DNA from: Nepenthes gracilis | Taxonomy: Eukaryota > Streptophyta > Magnoliopsida > Caryophyllales > Nepenthaceae | DNA length: 64,000 bases | NCBI GenBank assembly: GCA_033239525.1 | Contig: BSYO01000036.1 | Location: 8,330,126-8,394,125, forward strand | Reading direction: 5' to 3' | Part shown: one piece after another, positions 45,260 to 56,334 of the stretch | How positions within the stretch are numbered: position 1 is the stretch's first letter | Layout: every line of letters starts with the position of its first letter | Made by a program: the position numbers and the translations under genes | The notes under the pieces: generated by a model | Seen by the model: the letters and a program-made list of their open reading frames with translations, nothing else | Told to the model about the DNA's origin: nothing | Databases searched by the model: none

Positions 45260-45530
45260 GGTGTGGAACCAAGCATTGAAGGGCCACTGAGGGCCTTTCA
45301 ACGCAGAGTCAAAATCCTAAGTTGGCAGCTTTTGAGCCGTTTGGCGCGGAGCCAAAGGTTGAAGGGCCATTGAGGGCTTCCCGACATGGAGTCGAGATTC
45401 TAAGTTGGCCACTTTCGGTCCATTTGGCATGGAGCCAAGGGTTGAAGGGCCACTAAGGGCCTCCCGACGCGGAGTTAAAATCCTAAGGTGGCCGCTATTA
45501 GGCCACTTGGCGTAGAGCCAAAGCCTCGCT
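45260..45530 (-). repeat. 83-bp tandem repeat in Tat element 2
   Basis: Three complete units (45260-45342, 45343-45425, 45426-45508), each exactly 83 bp, and the start of a fourth. Each begins gg(c/t)g(c/t)ggagcca and carries 'ttgaagggcca.t.agggc', 'cgac..gagt' and 'at.ctaag.tgg'. It lies between integrase and the antisense units. Amplified tandem repeats at this place are a known feature of Retand-type elements. Confidence 0.85.
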
Positions 45531-45689
45531 TTATGGACGGATGCGAATCCTCTTGACTAGGCGTAATCTAAGTCATTTTACTTTTGAGAATGTCATGCAT
45601 GCAAACACTCATATGAACAATCATTCAGAATAAGAGAAACAGACAATTTTATTAAATGGAAACACACAATATGTACAGCATTCGTCATG

Positions 45690-46960
45690 ACGTGCGTGTC
45701 TTACCTGGGTTTGGAGAAAACCTACTGGTAGTATTTTTTGAGGTTGGCGACGTTCCAGGTCCGTAGGACCAATTTTTCGTCCTAGGTGCATAGCTTGTAC
45801 GCTCCATTCCAAAGGATTGCCGAGACTAAAAACGGTCCCTCCCAGCCAGGGGAGAGCTTGTTCTTGTTAGCGGCCTTTCCCGCCGCCTCTACACTCCAGA
45901 GAACCAGGTCTCTGACCTCAAGCAGGTGCGCTTTGACTCGCCTGTTGTAATACCACGCGATACAATACTGTTATCAAGCAGGTCACATCTCGTACCACCG
46001 GGAGTAGGCCTAAGCATTCCCTGAGTCTCTGTGAGTTGGTGGTTGGGTCGAAGCATTTGACCCTCAGGCAGGGAAGTCCCACTTTAACGGGGAAGACTGC
46101 CTCGACCCCGTAGTAGAGGTTGAAGGACGTCTCTCACGTTAGTTCCCGTAGGCTCGTGCGATACGACCAAAGCACGGAAGGAAACTCGTCAACTCAGCAG
46201 CCCCCTACGTCTGCCAGTTTGGTCTTCAATCCATGCAAAGCAGCGTGCAATTTATGACTTCAACTTGCCCGTTTGCTTGAGGGTATGCCACAAACGTGTA
46301 GATCAGCTTGATGCGCAAGCTGCGCAATACCTAGTGAATCACTTGCTAGTGAATTAGGTTAGTTGTCGGTTACTATAACCTCGGGGAATCCTAAAATGGC
46401 AAACGATATTGGCTGATGAACTCGTGGCGTTCGCTCGGTGATCCATGACAGGGGATGGCTTCCACCGATTTGGTGAAGTAGTCAATGCTAACAATGAGGA
46501 ATTTTCTCTATTTGGAGGCAAAAGGCCTAGGTCCGAGGATGTCGAGCCCCCATTACGCGAATGGCCATGGGGATTGAAGACTATGCAACTCCGTGTGGGG
46601 TAGGTGCGCCAGGGATCCATGAACTTGATAGCTTTCATATTACTTTACGAATTTCAGGGCATCGCACTTCATTGTGGGCCAAAAGAGGCCCTATCACATG
46701 ATTTTGAACGCAAGGTTCTTTCCCCCAACGTACGAGCCGCATACGCCAAGGTGGAATTCACTCAATGCGTGCTCGGTTTCCTCTGGGGTGAGGTACTTCA
46801 AGTAGGGAGTTGAGTATCGCCTGCCGGTATAGCCTACCATCAATGATTGCGTACCAACCCGTCGTCTTTTTTATCCATTTGGCTTCTTCTGCGTCCGTCG
46901 GCAACGTCCCATTCATAAGGTACTGCGATACGGGGTCATCTAGCTGCTGTCTTCGTTGAT
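45690..46960 (-). pseudogene. Tat 2 integrase
   Basis: On the minus strand in broken frames: 'HLGVCGSYVGGKNLAFKIM', 'FWPTMKCDALKF', 'LPHTELHSLQSPWPFA', 'WGLDILGPRPF' (first catalytic Asp) and 'VSIDYFTKSVEAIP'. A scrambled centre follows. The C-terminal part 'AHLLEVRDLVLWSVEAAG' leads to 'GWEGPFLVSAIL' and 'LRTWNVANLKKYYQ' before the stop. The end parallels the Tat remnant at 17496-17873. Stops mainly replace Gln or Trp codons. It is not functional. Confidence 0.85.
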
Positions 46961-47440
46961 CTACAATACCTTCCGATTCTGACCGTCCACACTTGGAGCA
47001 GCCAGGATCTCCCGCATGTTCGTGGCGTATTGCTCCGGGGATCTGGCAATGGCCTCTCTCGCAAGCTGATCGCCCTTCTAGTTGTTGGCCCTGGGGATGT
47101 GTTCAATCTCAAAGCTCTGGAATGCTTAGATCTCTGCCTTTGCCTTGGCCAGGTACTTGGCGAGCTGAGGGCTTGATGCTTCGAAAATCCCTTAGATCTG
47201 GTTGACCATTAGCTCCGAGTCACTACGCACGATCAGCACCCTTGTAGAGCATTCTTTGGCGAGACGAAGTCCTGCTAGGAGGGCTTCGTACTCCGCCACA
47301 TTGTTAGTGGCAGAGAAGGTCAGCACTACTGAGTATTTGATCTCTGCCCCGTCAAGGGTTCTAAGCACAACTCCGACTCCACTGCCTATCCGAGTTGAAG
47401 ACCAGTTGACATTCAAGATCCAGCTAGGATCGTCAGTTCG
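46960..47440 (-). pseudogene. Tat 2 RNase H
   Basis: The open piece 47192-47416 reads 'GSGVGVVLRTLDGAEIKYSV', 'TNNVAEYEALLAGLRLAKEC' and 'LIVRSDSELMVNQI', keeping the Glu and the second Asp of the active site. A TAG follows. Then come 'QLAKYLAKAKAEI' and 'FEIEHIPRANN' with stops. It is part of one pol polyprotein with the neighbouring RT and integrase. Confidence 0.85.
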
Positions 47441-48830
47441 ACAATGAAATCCGCCAAAGCCTGACCCTTAAGGACCGGTCGCTGTCGAAACTCCACGTCA
47501 AACTTGGCCAACTCTATCGCCCACTTGACCAGTCGTCCGGTGGTTTCCAGCTTTTGGAGGATAGACTTCAGTGGCTGATTGCTCAAAATGACTATTCGAT
47601 GTGCTTAGAAATAGGGCCTTAGCTTCCGTGTGGAGTAGATGAGGGTCACAGCAATTCTCTACGCTTGCAGGTACTGCATTTTCATATCCGTTAATACCCT
47701 ACTCACGTAATACACAGGCTGCTGTCTCCCCTCGTGCTCTTTAACGAGCACGGAGCTTAGCGCAGTGTCTGACGTAGCCAGGTAGAGGTACAAATCCTCA
47801 TCTGCAGATGGTGAACTTAAGAGGGATGGGCTAACAAGACACGTCTTTAGTTCCTAGAATGCTTCCTCGCACTCGTCCGTCCACCGAAATCCGAAAGCTT
47901 TGGTACCTTTGAGCGCCTTGAAGAAAGGTAGGTATTTCTTCATAGGCTTGGCCAGAAACCGCGATAGGGTGGCCAAGTGCCCAGTGAGCTTCTGGATTTC
48001 TTTCACGGTCTGTGGGGGGTTCATATTGAGGATGGCTCTAATTTTCTCCGGGTTCGCTTCTATGCTCCGTTGGGACACTATGAAGCCTAAGAACTTTTTG
48101 GAGGTTACCCCGAACGTACATTTGTCTGGGTTGAACTTCATCTTGTGGGCCTGGATCACTTGGAAGGTTTCCCCGAGATCCCAGATGTGGTCATCGACCA
48201 TTTTGCTCTTGACGATCACATCATCAACGTATACTTTTACGTTTCTTCCAATCTGGCCCTCGAACATCTTGTTCATAAGGCGCTGGTAAGTTATGCCGGT
48301 ATTTTTAAGGCCGAAGAGTATGACCTTGTAACAATATGTTCTCTGGTCAGTCATAAAAGAGGTGTGCTTCTCGTCGTCCAGATCCATCATGATTTGATTA
48401 TAGCCTGAATAGGCGTCCATAAAGCTCAGGAGCTCATGTCCGGAGGTGGAATCTACCAATTGATCGATCCGAGGGAGCGGAAAGTTATCTTTGGGATAGG
48501 CCTTATTTATGTCGGTGAAGTCCACACACATTCGCTACTTGCCATTACTTTTCTTTACAAGCATAACGTTGGATAGCAAGTCTGGGTACTAGAATTCTCT
48601 GATGAATCCGGCGTCCAGCAGTCTCTCCACTTCCTCTCTGACGGTTATTAGTTTCTCGATGGAGTGGTTCCTTCGCTTGTACCTGACGCGCTTATGACCA
48701 AGATCGATGCCCAACTTGTAGACCATTACTCTAGTCGGTATCTTGGACATATCGGCAGGGACCCACGCAAACACACCAAAGTTCTTCCGGAGAAAGCTGA
48801 ACAGTCATTCTCGGTTGGCCGTGGTGAGTG
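47440..48830 (-). pseudogene. Tat 2 reverse transcriptase
   Basis: 225 codons are open at 47854-48531: 'MCVDFTDINKAYPKDNFPLP', 'ELLSFMDAYSGYNQIMM', 'YCYKVILFGLKN' and the catalytic 'VKVYVDDVIVKSKM' with both Asp, then 'FLGFIVSQRSIEANPEKI'. Upstream, 48589-48774 gives the N-terminal 'REEVERLLDAGFIREF', ended by TAG. A second TAG stands where Trp is expected before 'RMCVDF'. Downstream, stops break the connection domain. The active site itself is intact. Confidence 0.9.
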
Positions 48831-48869
48831 AGCCTCCAATGTGCACACACTTCACAGGATAGGCGGGAT

Positions 48870-49460
48870 CTAGTGGGACTGCTTGTTGCAGTGTGGCTTC
48901 ATCGCGGAGGTCCAACTCTTCGTCCATGCCGTCAGGAACTGCTGGGGCAACTTGGACAGGTAGCACATCCGTCCCGTCACCTGATCGCCAAGCACCTCTC
49001 CAATACTATGCGGAGTGCGAAATTTCACCTTCAAATAAGGGATCAAAGTGACAGCCCCAAAGGCGGTGAGGAATGGTCTACCTAGGATGGCGTTGTAGAT
49101 GGACGGCAGATCGACAACGAGGAACGTTAACTCCTGCATGGCAGTGTGTGGGTACATTCCCATCGTGATCTCTAGCTAAATCTCCTCCTGCATGGGTACA
49201 AGTTTGTTACCTAGGCCGTATAGAGGGCCATTGGCCGCTCTCATCTAATTCCTTCTCAGTCCGAGTTTAAAGAACGTATCGAGGTACAACAAATTTCAAG
49301 AGCTTTCATTATCAATAAAGACTCATTTCAATTGGTAGTCAACCGTACTGTCTAAAATGAGGACAGATACAATAAGGGGATCGGAATGGGAGAATGTTAC
49401 ATGAGTCATATCGTCGCTATTAAAGCTAACGACATCACTCCTATCCCATACCCTTGCCCT
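48870..49460 (-). pseudogene. Tat 2 protease and linker
   Basis: The minus strand reads 'MTHVTFSHSDPLIVSVLI' and 'VFIDNESS', where the aspartic-protease motif D(T/N)GSS is expected, with Gly replaced by Glu and a stop just after. Then comes the post-protease linker at 48870-49163 ('TAMQELTFLVVDLPSIYNAI', 'LGRPFLTAFGAVTLIPYLK'). The enzyme would cut the polyprotein. The altered motif and stops make it dead. Confidence 0.75.
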
Positions 49461-49699
49461 CTTGTTGCCAGATGCTTATTCGGGATGCGCCTGCCTGCTG
49501 CTTTTGGCTGATCTAGTGGAGATCATGCTGATTACGTTGGCGGCCATGTGGTTCCTTGAAGGCTCGCTTGCCTCGCCTTCTGAAGGCCTGGGGGCTTGCC
49601 CTGAGCCTTTAATGAACCGTTTGAGGTGCCCACGGCGGATCAGGTCCTCTATCTCCTATTACAGAGTCCAACAGTTCTCCGTGGAGTGTCCCAGACAAC

Positions 49700-51171
49700 G
49701 GTGATATTGGCAATATTTCGTCTGGTCTCCATTCCTTGGTTCCTTCGGCGCTTTTGGTCACTTGAAGAATTTCTCCTCCTGAATCTACATCAGGATGTTA
49801 GCGCGGGTATCATTCAGAGGAGTTCGGGATGTAAGCATGTACTCCTTCCTGGGCCACAGCGCGGGCCGCGGTTGCTTTCGGTGCTCTTGGGAGCGGTTGT
49901 TGTCGTCGTTCCTCTTCTTCTCGACAACTGGCTTTGGTTCTTTTTGGAGTCGATCCACATGCTCGGAACGCCTAGCCTCGTTAGCCTCTTCCACGGAGAT
50001 ATAGGCTTTGGCAATGGCCTCAGCCTCCCGGAAGGACTGGGGGCACTAGTGCATCAAGTGCTTGAAAAAGTCCCTAGCGGCTAGCGTGGCAATAAAAGCG
50101 TTGAGCATTAGCACCTCAGAGAGCTAGGAGATCTGGCACGCTTTAGCGATGAAGCGATTGAGGAATCGCTTCAGGCTTTCATCCGTCCTCTGGCGGAAGT
50201 GGACTAGGTGCCAAAACTGCTTCTCCTCCCTGCGGCTGGAGGTGAACTGGCTTAAGAAGTAGTCGGCGAGCTCGTCGAAAGAATGGATTGAATTTGGCTG
50301 GAGGCCGTGGAACCAAAGTAGTGCGTCCCCTTTGAGAATGATGGGGAAGTGTTGGCACATCACTGCCTCGCTTGCTCCCTAAAGGGATAGGTGGGTGCAG
50401 ACGCTATTGAGGTGGTCTATTGGATCCTTGCTCTCGTCGTACCCTTCTAGAGTTGGCACCTTGAACTTGCGGGGGAACAGTTGGTCCGGATGTCCATTGC
50501 AAAGGAAGACCTTCGTAAGTCAGCGGAAGACAGGCCGGAATTTTCCTTGAATAGGTGATCCCACATCATCTTCACTTTCTCTTCCACCGACGAGTAAGAC
50601 TCGCTCCTCCGTGCATTTATGACATCGCGGAACTCTGTATGATTCCGCGAATCTTGCTGGGCATGTTGGTCGAGGCGATTTTCAGCTTGAGGTGGCCGCC
50701 CGCTGTATGAGTTTGCGACTGTTTGCCTTCTCTCGCCGCAAGAGTTAGGAGAGTTACACCGCTTTGGGCTCTCCTCCCGATCGTCCCAGGTGGGGTGGCT
50801 TCTAACAGTAAACTGGGCCTTATTGCCGGAGACCACCTGGGCCTTGGCATCATCAGACTAATCTGATCTGCCCCTGGGGGTCCTGGTGCGATGCCCTCCC
50901 GCCCTGGAGGATGATGTCTCAGATGTTGAGGGAGTAGCACCCATCCACTGTGTTCCCATTCGGTTGTAGAGGGCTTGAATCATTAGCCGCATATCAGCCA
51001 TCTTGGCGACTAGCTGATGAGTGTCAGGCTATGGCTGCTTGTTGGCACGGCTACCCACGGAGGGATCGTCACCATGAGCCGCTGCGTCTCTCGTTGGCGC
51101 GCTGGCTTGTGTTCTTGTATTGATCATTTCAGTGTGAGGGATTGAACGTTGGGGGGAGACGTTAGACTTTT
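49700..51171 (-). pseudogene. Tat 2 gag
   Basis: Frame-broken gag on the minus strand: an N-terminal Arg/Ser-rich part (50447-51171, 'HPTWDDREESPKRCNSP'), then the core retrotransposon gag domain at 50124-50363 ('LKGDALLWFHGLQPNSIHSF', 'LSQFTSSRREEKQFWHLVHF', 'FLNRFIAKACQI'), an intermediate part at 49785-50014, and a zinc-knuckle remnant 'YCQYHRCLGHSTENCW' near 49690. Several stops come from TAG in place of CAG. Gag would form the particle. It is non-functional here. Confidence 0.8.
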
Positions 51172-51177
51172 CGTAGC

Positions 51178-51197
51178 ATTTCCACAGACGCCGCCAA
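51178..51197 (-). promoter_or_regulatory. Tat 2 primer-binding site
   Basis: On the minus strand this reads TTGGCGGCGTCTGTGGAAA, directly after the 5' LTR. It differs by one base from the TTGGCGCCGTCTGTGG-type site typical of Tat-lineage elements. Confidence 0.8.
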
Positions 51198-51969
51198 TGT
51201 TGTGTCCTGAGCCTCCGATTATCATACGAATTAGGCAACCTTCGGATTCCTCAGCGTCTGGAAGTGATCACGAGCAAGTCCGGTCTCCGTCGCTGTGAAC
51301 CTAGAGCGCTTGGAGCTGTGTGAAAATTTGATGAGCCTTTGGTGAGAGTGTATGTATGTGAGAGTTGATCTTAGTGAGTAATTGGTGGGAGGCATGGCTC
51401 CCTACATGCACCATAATGGGTGACTAACTTTTGGTTTCCTGTAAGCTGGCCGTGAGTTTGAGAAATGGAGCTTCAGAGAGTGTATGTCTTAGTGCCAGGC
51501 TCAAATCATTGATTTGGTGTCCAACCCCTTCTCCTGTGGAAGGAGACGGAATTTATAGGCTCCAGTGAGTGGAGCTTTGGGCGCGATAATCCTTCTTGCA
51601 GGGATTCTTCAGCCGTTACCTAGCGGTGGTCGCTAATGTGTCAGTTGTCACCTTGTGATGGTGGGGAGACTGTCATGCGTCACAAGTCATGTTTGGTTTG
51701 CCTCTTACGCCAGGATTGGCTGGAGAACTGTAAGCAGCGGCGTGAGCCACGGCTAGCAGTGTTGACCTCATTCTCATTGGCTCATCTTACTGCTTTGAGT
51801 CTGTCGCTTGCAGTCGCATTAATAAATTGCAGGGAACACTGATTGGCTATAGGTGCTGGGCTGTCACATAGGCTATTTTTGAATATCGGACTGAGTCGGC
51901 CACTTGGACTGCTGCTTCCTGGATTGGGCCTTGCGTTTTCTTTGGGCCTTATGGATATTAGACCCAATA
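51198..51969 (-). repeat. Tat element 2, 5' LTR
   Basis: It aligns with 33138-33907. The minus-strand TATA box is near 51551-51560 (gcctataaat). The outer end reads caata on the plus strand instead of caaca, so the terminal TG has mutated to TA. The five bases after it are ataat, the target duplication. Confidence 0.9.
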
Positions 51970-51993
51970 ATAATGATAATGATGATGATGATG

Positions 51994-52036
<43 letters not shown>
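51970..52036. repeat. AAT/GAT microsatellite at the Tat 2 insertion site
   Basis: A run of taa and tga triplets begins at the duplication ataat. The left flank of the element (33105-33137) is the same type of repeat, so the 18.8-kb element inserted into a trinucleotide microsatellite. The translation of this run as poly-Asn or poly-Tyr is not a gene. Confidence 0.85.
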
Positions 52037-53099
52037 AAAAAGAAAGAAAGAGAAGGTAGCAGACAGAAGCTCAGAGAGAGAGAGAGAGGGATACTTCTGC
52101 CTGACTTGTGCTTCGTGGCAACTTCCTCTACACCAGCCAAATGATTGGAAAATCAGACTTTCTTCTTTCTCTCAGTCGCCAGCCTTATTTTCTGTCTTCA
52201 ATTTCTCTCATTTTCATGAAAGCTTTACTATCGTCTGTTTCTTCTTTGTCGTTAGTTGGCAAAGTCGTGCACAGAGGGAGAGAAAGATGTTGCTGTAAAG
52301 TTTGCTACTGTTGCCACCATCGTTGATCGGTGCTGGAGGGAGTGTTGTTGTGACTGTTCGAAGCTGCCGTTGATATTCCCCACCATTGCTACAATGTCGT
52401 TGTAATATTCCTATTTTTGCAAGTAAAATTTCTCCCTTTCCTGTGAGAAGATCCTTCTCTTCTTACCGTTGATGTTGATTTCTTTTTGAATCCCTTAATT
52501 TTGTGTAAATCGGTTGTTTCTTCTTAAAAATTAAAAATTTGGGACAAACAGAGGTGGTGAGGAACGAAAGAATTTTGAGAGCTTTGTAATGATTTGGGGC
52601 ATGATAATTAATGGGTTTAGACGATAAATTTCTTAGCTTCACCTATTTGAAGCTGAAAACCTAAATTTTCCCTTGCCACAGTCGGAATCGACCCCGTTAG
52701 TAGAAACAGAGCACTTGACTCTATTGGGTATGAAGAAACGTATACGTATGCGGTCGTGGGAATCCGTTAATATGTTGATATAGGAGATGTGTGTATTGTA
52801 TAACTACATTTGTTCGTTGATGAAGAAGAACAGTAGAGGCCCCTGTTCTTGCTTCCCGTTCCTAAGCAAATTCATAATTCAGGCATCAGTGATGACTCGT
52901 AGGGGACCGATTGTGCTCTATATGGGAATGTTGTATAAGGCATGTGTGTTGTATATCGATGTGTATATGTATCCCATGGCATGTGTACACATGGACGAGG
53001 GGGGTGTATATGTATAGAGGCAGATTTGTGGAAATATGCAGATGTAATGCATGTATGTATATGCTAATGCATGCTTATATGTATATATGTGTGTGTGAA
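52037..53099. other. Non-coding host region
   Basis: It contains an AG-rich block (52040-52095), T-rich sequence and a TG/TA-rich stretch at 52770-53099 (gtgtatatgtat repeats). That stretch continues after the LTR element at 57535-57660. No gene was recognised. Confidence 0.45.
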
Positions 53100-53636
53100 T
53101 GTTACGTACGCGTTGTTATCGGCTTGATCCATCGGAAAGTTACGGCGTCGACGGAGTCACAAACTACAAGGAGGAGCCCCCGGACTACCCAGCCACCCCT
53201 GAAATTGCGAAATTATATCCGGGCTGGATTTAGAGCGACTGAAAATGACGTGGACTAGTTACCTGTTTAATTGATATGTTGTTCTGAATTCTCATGTCCC
53301 ACTTAAGTGTACACGTGGGCTGTTTCTTTGTTTGTTTGGTTAGTTGTTTTCTGTTTTGCTTACTGCACTTGTTGCTACATATACTCATGTGAAGTCTGCA
53401 GAAGGAATCAATGAATATTTACTCTACTTTCCTCTGTCTCTCTTTCTCTCTCTCTCTCACTCCCTTCTCTGTTTTTCTCTCTCGATCCCCTCTCCCTTCT
53501 TCCCCTAATTTTCTCCCTCTTTCACGGCAAACTCGACCGTTTCTCTCGTCCCCTCCTCTGCTGATCTCCCCTTCCGTCGCATCTTCATCATCGTTGCCGG
53601 CGATCACTTAAATCACCGTCCATGGAGACCGTAACA
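53100..53636 (+). repeat. 5' LTR of the gene-capturing element
   Basis: TGTTACGTACG...ACCGTAACA. It contains a CT-rich block (53440-53530) and matches 57006-57534 nearly base for base apart from small indels. No strong TATA box was seen; 'catatactc' near 53377 is a candidate. Confidence 0.9.
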
Positions 53637-53656
53637 TTTGGTGCTTTCATTGAGAG
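53637..53656 (+). promoter_or_regulatory. Primer-binding-site-like sequence
   Basis: TTTGGTGCTTTCATTGAGAG directly follows the 5' LTR, the position of a primer-binding site. I do not assign the tRNA with confidence. Confidence 0.55.
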
Positions 53657-53729
53657 AGAAAAGCGGAGGAGAAAGAAGAACGCAGCACTTGAAGCACACA
53701 GGCGGCCGTCGCCGACCTAGACAAAGACG

Positions 53730-53951
53730 ATGAAGGACCTCCGACGAGCTACCGACCGATTCGGTGCCCGCATGTCCACCGCGGTTTCAAAACCGAACAA
53801 TTCCGATCGTCCTACACCTTTCGGCTCGACCATGATGGAACTCCACAAATCACTCTCAAAGATCCAGCAAACCACTAACCAAGTTAGTAAACTCTTCGAT
53901 TCTGTGAGCTTCACCTACAATGGCTTCCCATTGTCACGTTCCTCTTCATGA
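53730..53951 (+). pseudogene. Possible gag N-terminal remnant
   Basis: A 73-codon frame just after the PBS begins 'MKDLRRATDRFGARMSTA' and has a helical, Gln/Ser-containing segment ('ELHKSLSKIQQTTNQVSKLF'), as at the start of many chromovirus Gag proteins. No capsid or zinc-knuckle region follows. The assignment rests on position and style, not on a clear motif. Confidence 0.35.
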
Positions 53952-54708
53952 TTCCTTCCTTCACTAGCTCCAGACCACCTCAACTCCCTATTTCTACTCC
54001 CACCGCCCGTAACAAATTAGGCTCTACCGCACTACCTACGTCGACCGACTACCCATCATGTTGTACATCCCTCCGGATCTTCGACCTCATCATCTATCAC
54101 GGCTTCCACCCCACGACCATTCTCTCCGAAGCCGCCATGACGGATCTTCCCCCATCAGGCAACATGCCAGCGAGCTTTCATTGAAATTTCTTCCTCTGTG
54201 TCTCACATCGAGAAACAATTTGTTGAACCACCGTGGCGTTCATACCTTGCTTCATTCTCCTCACCTCCGTGCTTCCTTCTACTCCTTCCCCACCCGGTTC
54301 TACCAGTCGGATCACTCCAATCATTTTCAGACGCCACTCTTCCCAACGGCAATTTTGCCCACCGTGTGTGCCGATAATCACACTCACCTCAACTCACCAT
54401 TTGTGCTTCCACTTTTGCAAATCTTCCTGTTTGCCATTACTTGAGGCAATGCGTCGCATAACCCCTTGTCTGCTCGACTGCCTTCCGCCGTTAGCCGCCA
54501 CCACACAGCTCGGCAAGGTCACATGGACCTTTTTCCTCCCTTGACCAAATTCATCTACAACATCCTCGAGCGAGTCCAAGCGAATTGTCACCTACAACCG
54601 TAACATCTCTAACGATTCCACTCTCGAACCAATTCAAACCTCCATCATCAAACTGTTCAACCATTGTCTCAAGGCGTAACTCGTTCGTAAACTCCAATCA
54701 TCAGCGAT
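53952..54708 (+). other. Pyrimidine-rich internal segment, origin unknown
   Basis: CT-rich sequence with short open frames in several phases (53948-54184, 54058-54444, 54233-54544). Pro/Ser/Thr-rich translations reflect composition. It may be decayed gag or captured DNA. No recognisable domain. Confidence 0.35.
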
Positions 54709-56262
54709 ATGTCCACTAAACCAACTGAAATACGACCATCACTAAACCACATCGAGCACCCAGGACCGTTTGCAAACCTCCCTAGGCTTCACGTTCCGTC
54801 ATTGATCATGATTTATGTCCATCACATTCCTCTTTCCCTGTTAGTCTTCACAAAATTTGCAAACATAATTGGTTCGTGTAGTCCTAACCTTAATGGGGTG
54901 GTCCTCGGGGGTGCGGCGCCACACGCCTACAATAGTGCATCTGTTGGTGCTAACAGTCCTACTGTTGACTTCATTCTGGATGTTGGAGTTAGAGGCGGGA
55001 AGGCAAATTGTCATGGTACCCTATCTTCGAATTTTAGAGCCAAGCTTCTGGAGCAAACTGGGAAGACCGGTGTGATCGAACAACATCACCCCGGCTGGCA
55101 AGTTCATGATCGAGACTGGAATAAAAGACAAGCAAAACCAATCTTCCTGGACTCAAAAATATTTGATGACACTTCTTGGACTTATCTCGTTGTTCTGGCT
55201 GCGGTCCTTGACAATAGAAACGCCCAATTCTATGTTGCCCATGGGTGTTTTCACTCCCAACAGTCCCGTTGGAATCGAGGAGTTCCGACAGCCATTGCTA
55301 CACACAAATGGCCATGACTCATCCGGCAGAGAATCTGGGACAGCGGCAGTCACATTCAAGGCAAGCTTCCACGTGTTTCAATCATTCATTCCTTCCTAGT
55401 AATGCCGACATTTTGAGCTGGAATTTCATGCGAGGCATTGCTTGTATTCACAAGAAGAATCGGACGAGATTTTCTAGATTTTTCAACCTGGAAATTTTAG
55501 GCTCATACCGTAATTATTGCTGCCACCGTGAACGGCCGGTGGCCTTGATGAGATTACTATTCAGGGTAAAGCCACACTGCAAGAGGGAGCATGACTTCTC
55601 CAAAATAAAATGCAAAATGTTGCAAGAAAATTCAACACAGACGGTGGAGATTACTGGAAATCATGCCCAAGGCTCCCTAAGCAATATGGAAAACGATGGC
55701 CTATATGGAAAGAAGCTTAAACTTGATGCTGCTTGTGATGTGCATGATTTAGCCAATCACATTCCCTCCCAATGCATGAAAAACAGCAAACGTTCACTTG
55801 ATGAAAACCACTATAATGGTGAGATTTCATGTCAATGATCCCATGTTCCTTGTAAAGCCAGAGCCGAGTGTGGCCAAAATGCTTGTGTTGATGAAGCCAA
55901 AGGTGCTACCGAGGGCTGTCTCCGGATGGAAGTGGCGGGAGGCTGCCAATGTGACAAAGGGAAAGAGTGCAAAGGCGGTCCGGATGGAGTGCAGGGAAAG
56001 CTGCGGTATTCGATGATGCAATCACATACTTAGAGATGGAAGTGGAAATCAAGTCTCTAAAATGGCCGTGCATATTGAGAACCAATCAACTAGTCTTGCT
56101 AATATTGATGAGTTTGATGCCTAAAATCACTTGTAGTTCCTTTGATGGAATCTGTTTATTTCCAGTCAATCTTGTTTATGCTCTAGAGGATGATACAAAA
56201 GGTTCGCTCCCGGAACTTACTGATGGGTGGGCATCAATTGTCCTGTTGTTGCTTATCTCTTG
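54709..56262 (+). other. Unrecognised internal sequence, probably captured
   Basis: Open frames at 54709-55317, 55245-55838 and 55967-56263 show protein-like composition but no transposon motif. Examples are 'TVDFILDVGVRGGKANCHG' and 'TSWTYLVVLAAVLDNRNA'. Near 55850-56010 one frame is Cys/Gly-rich ('GGCQCDKGKECKGG'). It lies where pol is expected. By analogy with the neighbouring AUX1/LAX piece it may derive from one or more host genes, which I cannot name. Confidence 0.4.
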
Positions 56263-56334
56263 ACCGAAGGTCCCGGTTACAAGGCTTGTGAAAGCCGGAG
56301 TTGGAAGAACGACACGGGCAAGGTGATGCATGCT

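Larger units (their letters stand above)
33138..51969 (-). mobile_element. Tat element 2: complete 18.8-kb gypsy of Tat/Ogre/Retand lineage
   Basis: LTRs of 770 and 772 bp bound the element, and the five-base duplication ATAAT flanks it at 33133-33137 and 51970-51974. On the minus strand the order is LTR, PBS, gag, protease, RT, RNase H, integrase, a block of 83-bp repeats, three antisense units, PPT, LTR. Gene order (integrase after RNase H) and sequence place it in Ty3/gypsy, Tat lineage. About 6 kb of its length is a nested LINE (34741 to about 40870), so the original length was near 12.8 kb. All sense genes contain stops and frameshifts, so it is not autonomous now. Confidence 0.9.

Noticed and set aside
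51958..52140. Open frame with poly-Tyr (and poly-Asn on the other strand)
   Set aside because: It is the translation of the AAT/GAT microsatellite, not a gene.
55840..56010. Cys-rich frame considered as a metallothionein or EGF-like domain
   Set aside because: Cysteine spacing fits neither family, and the frame is not continuous with its neighbours.
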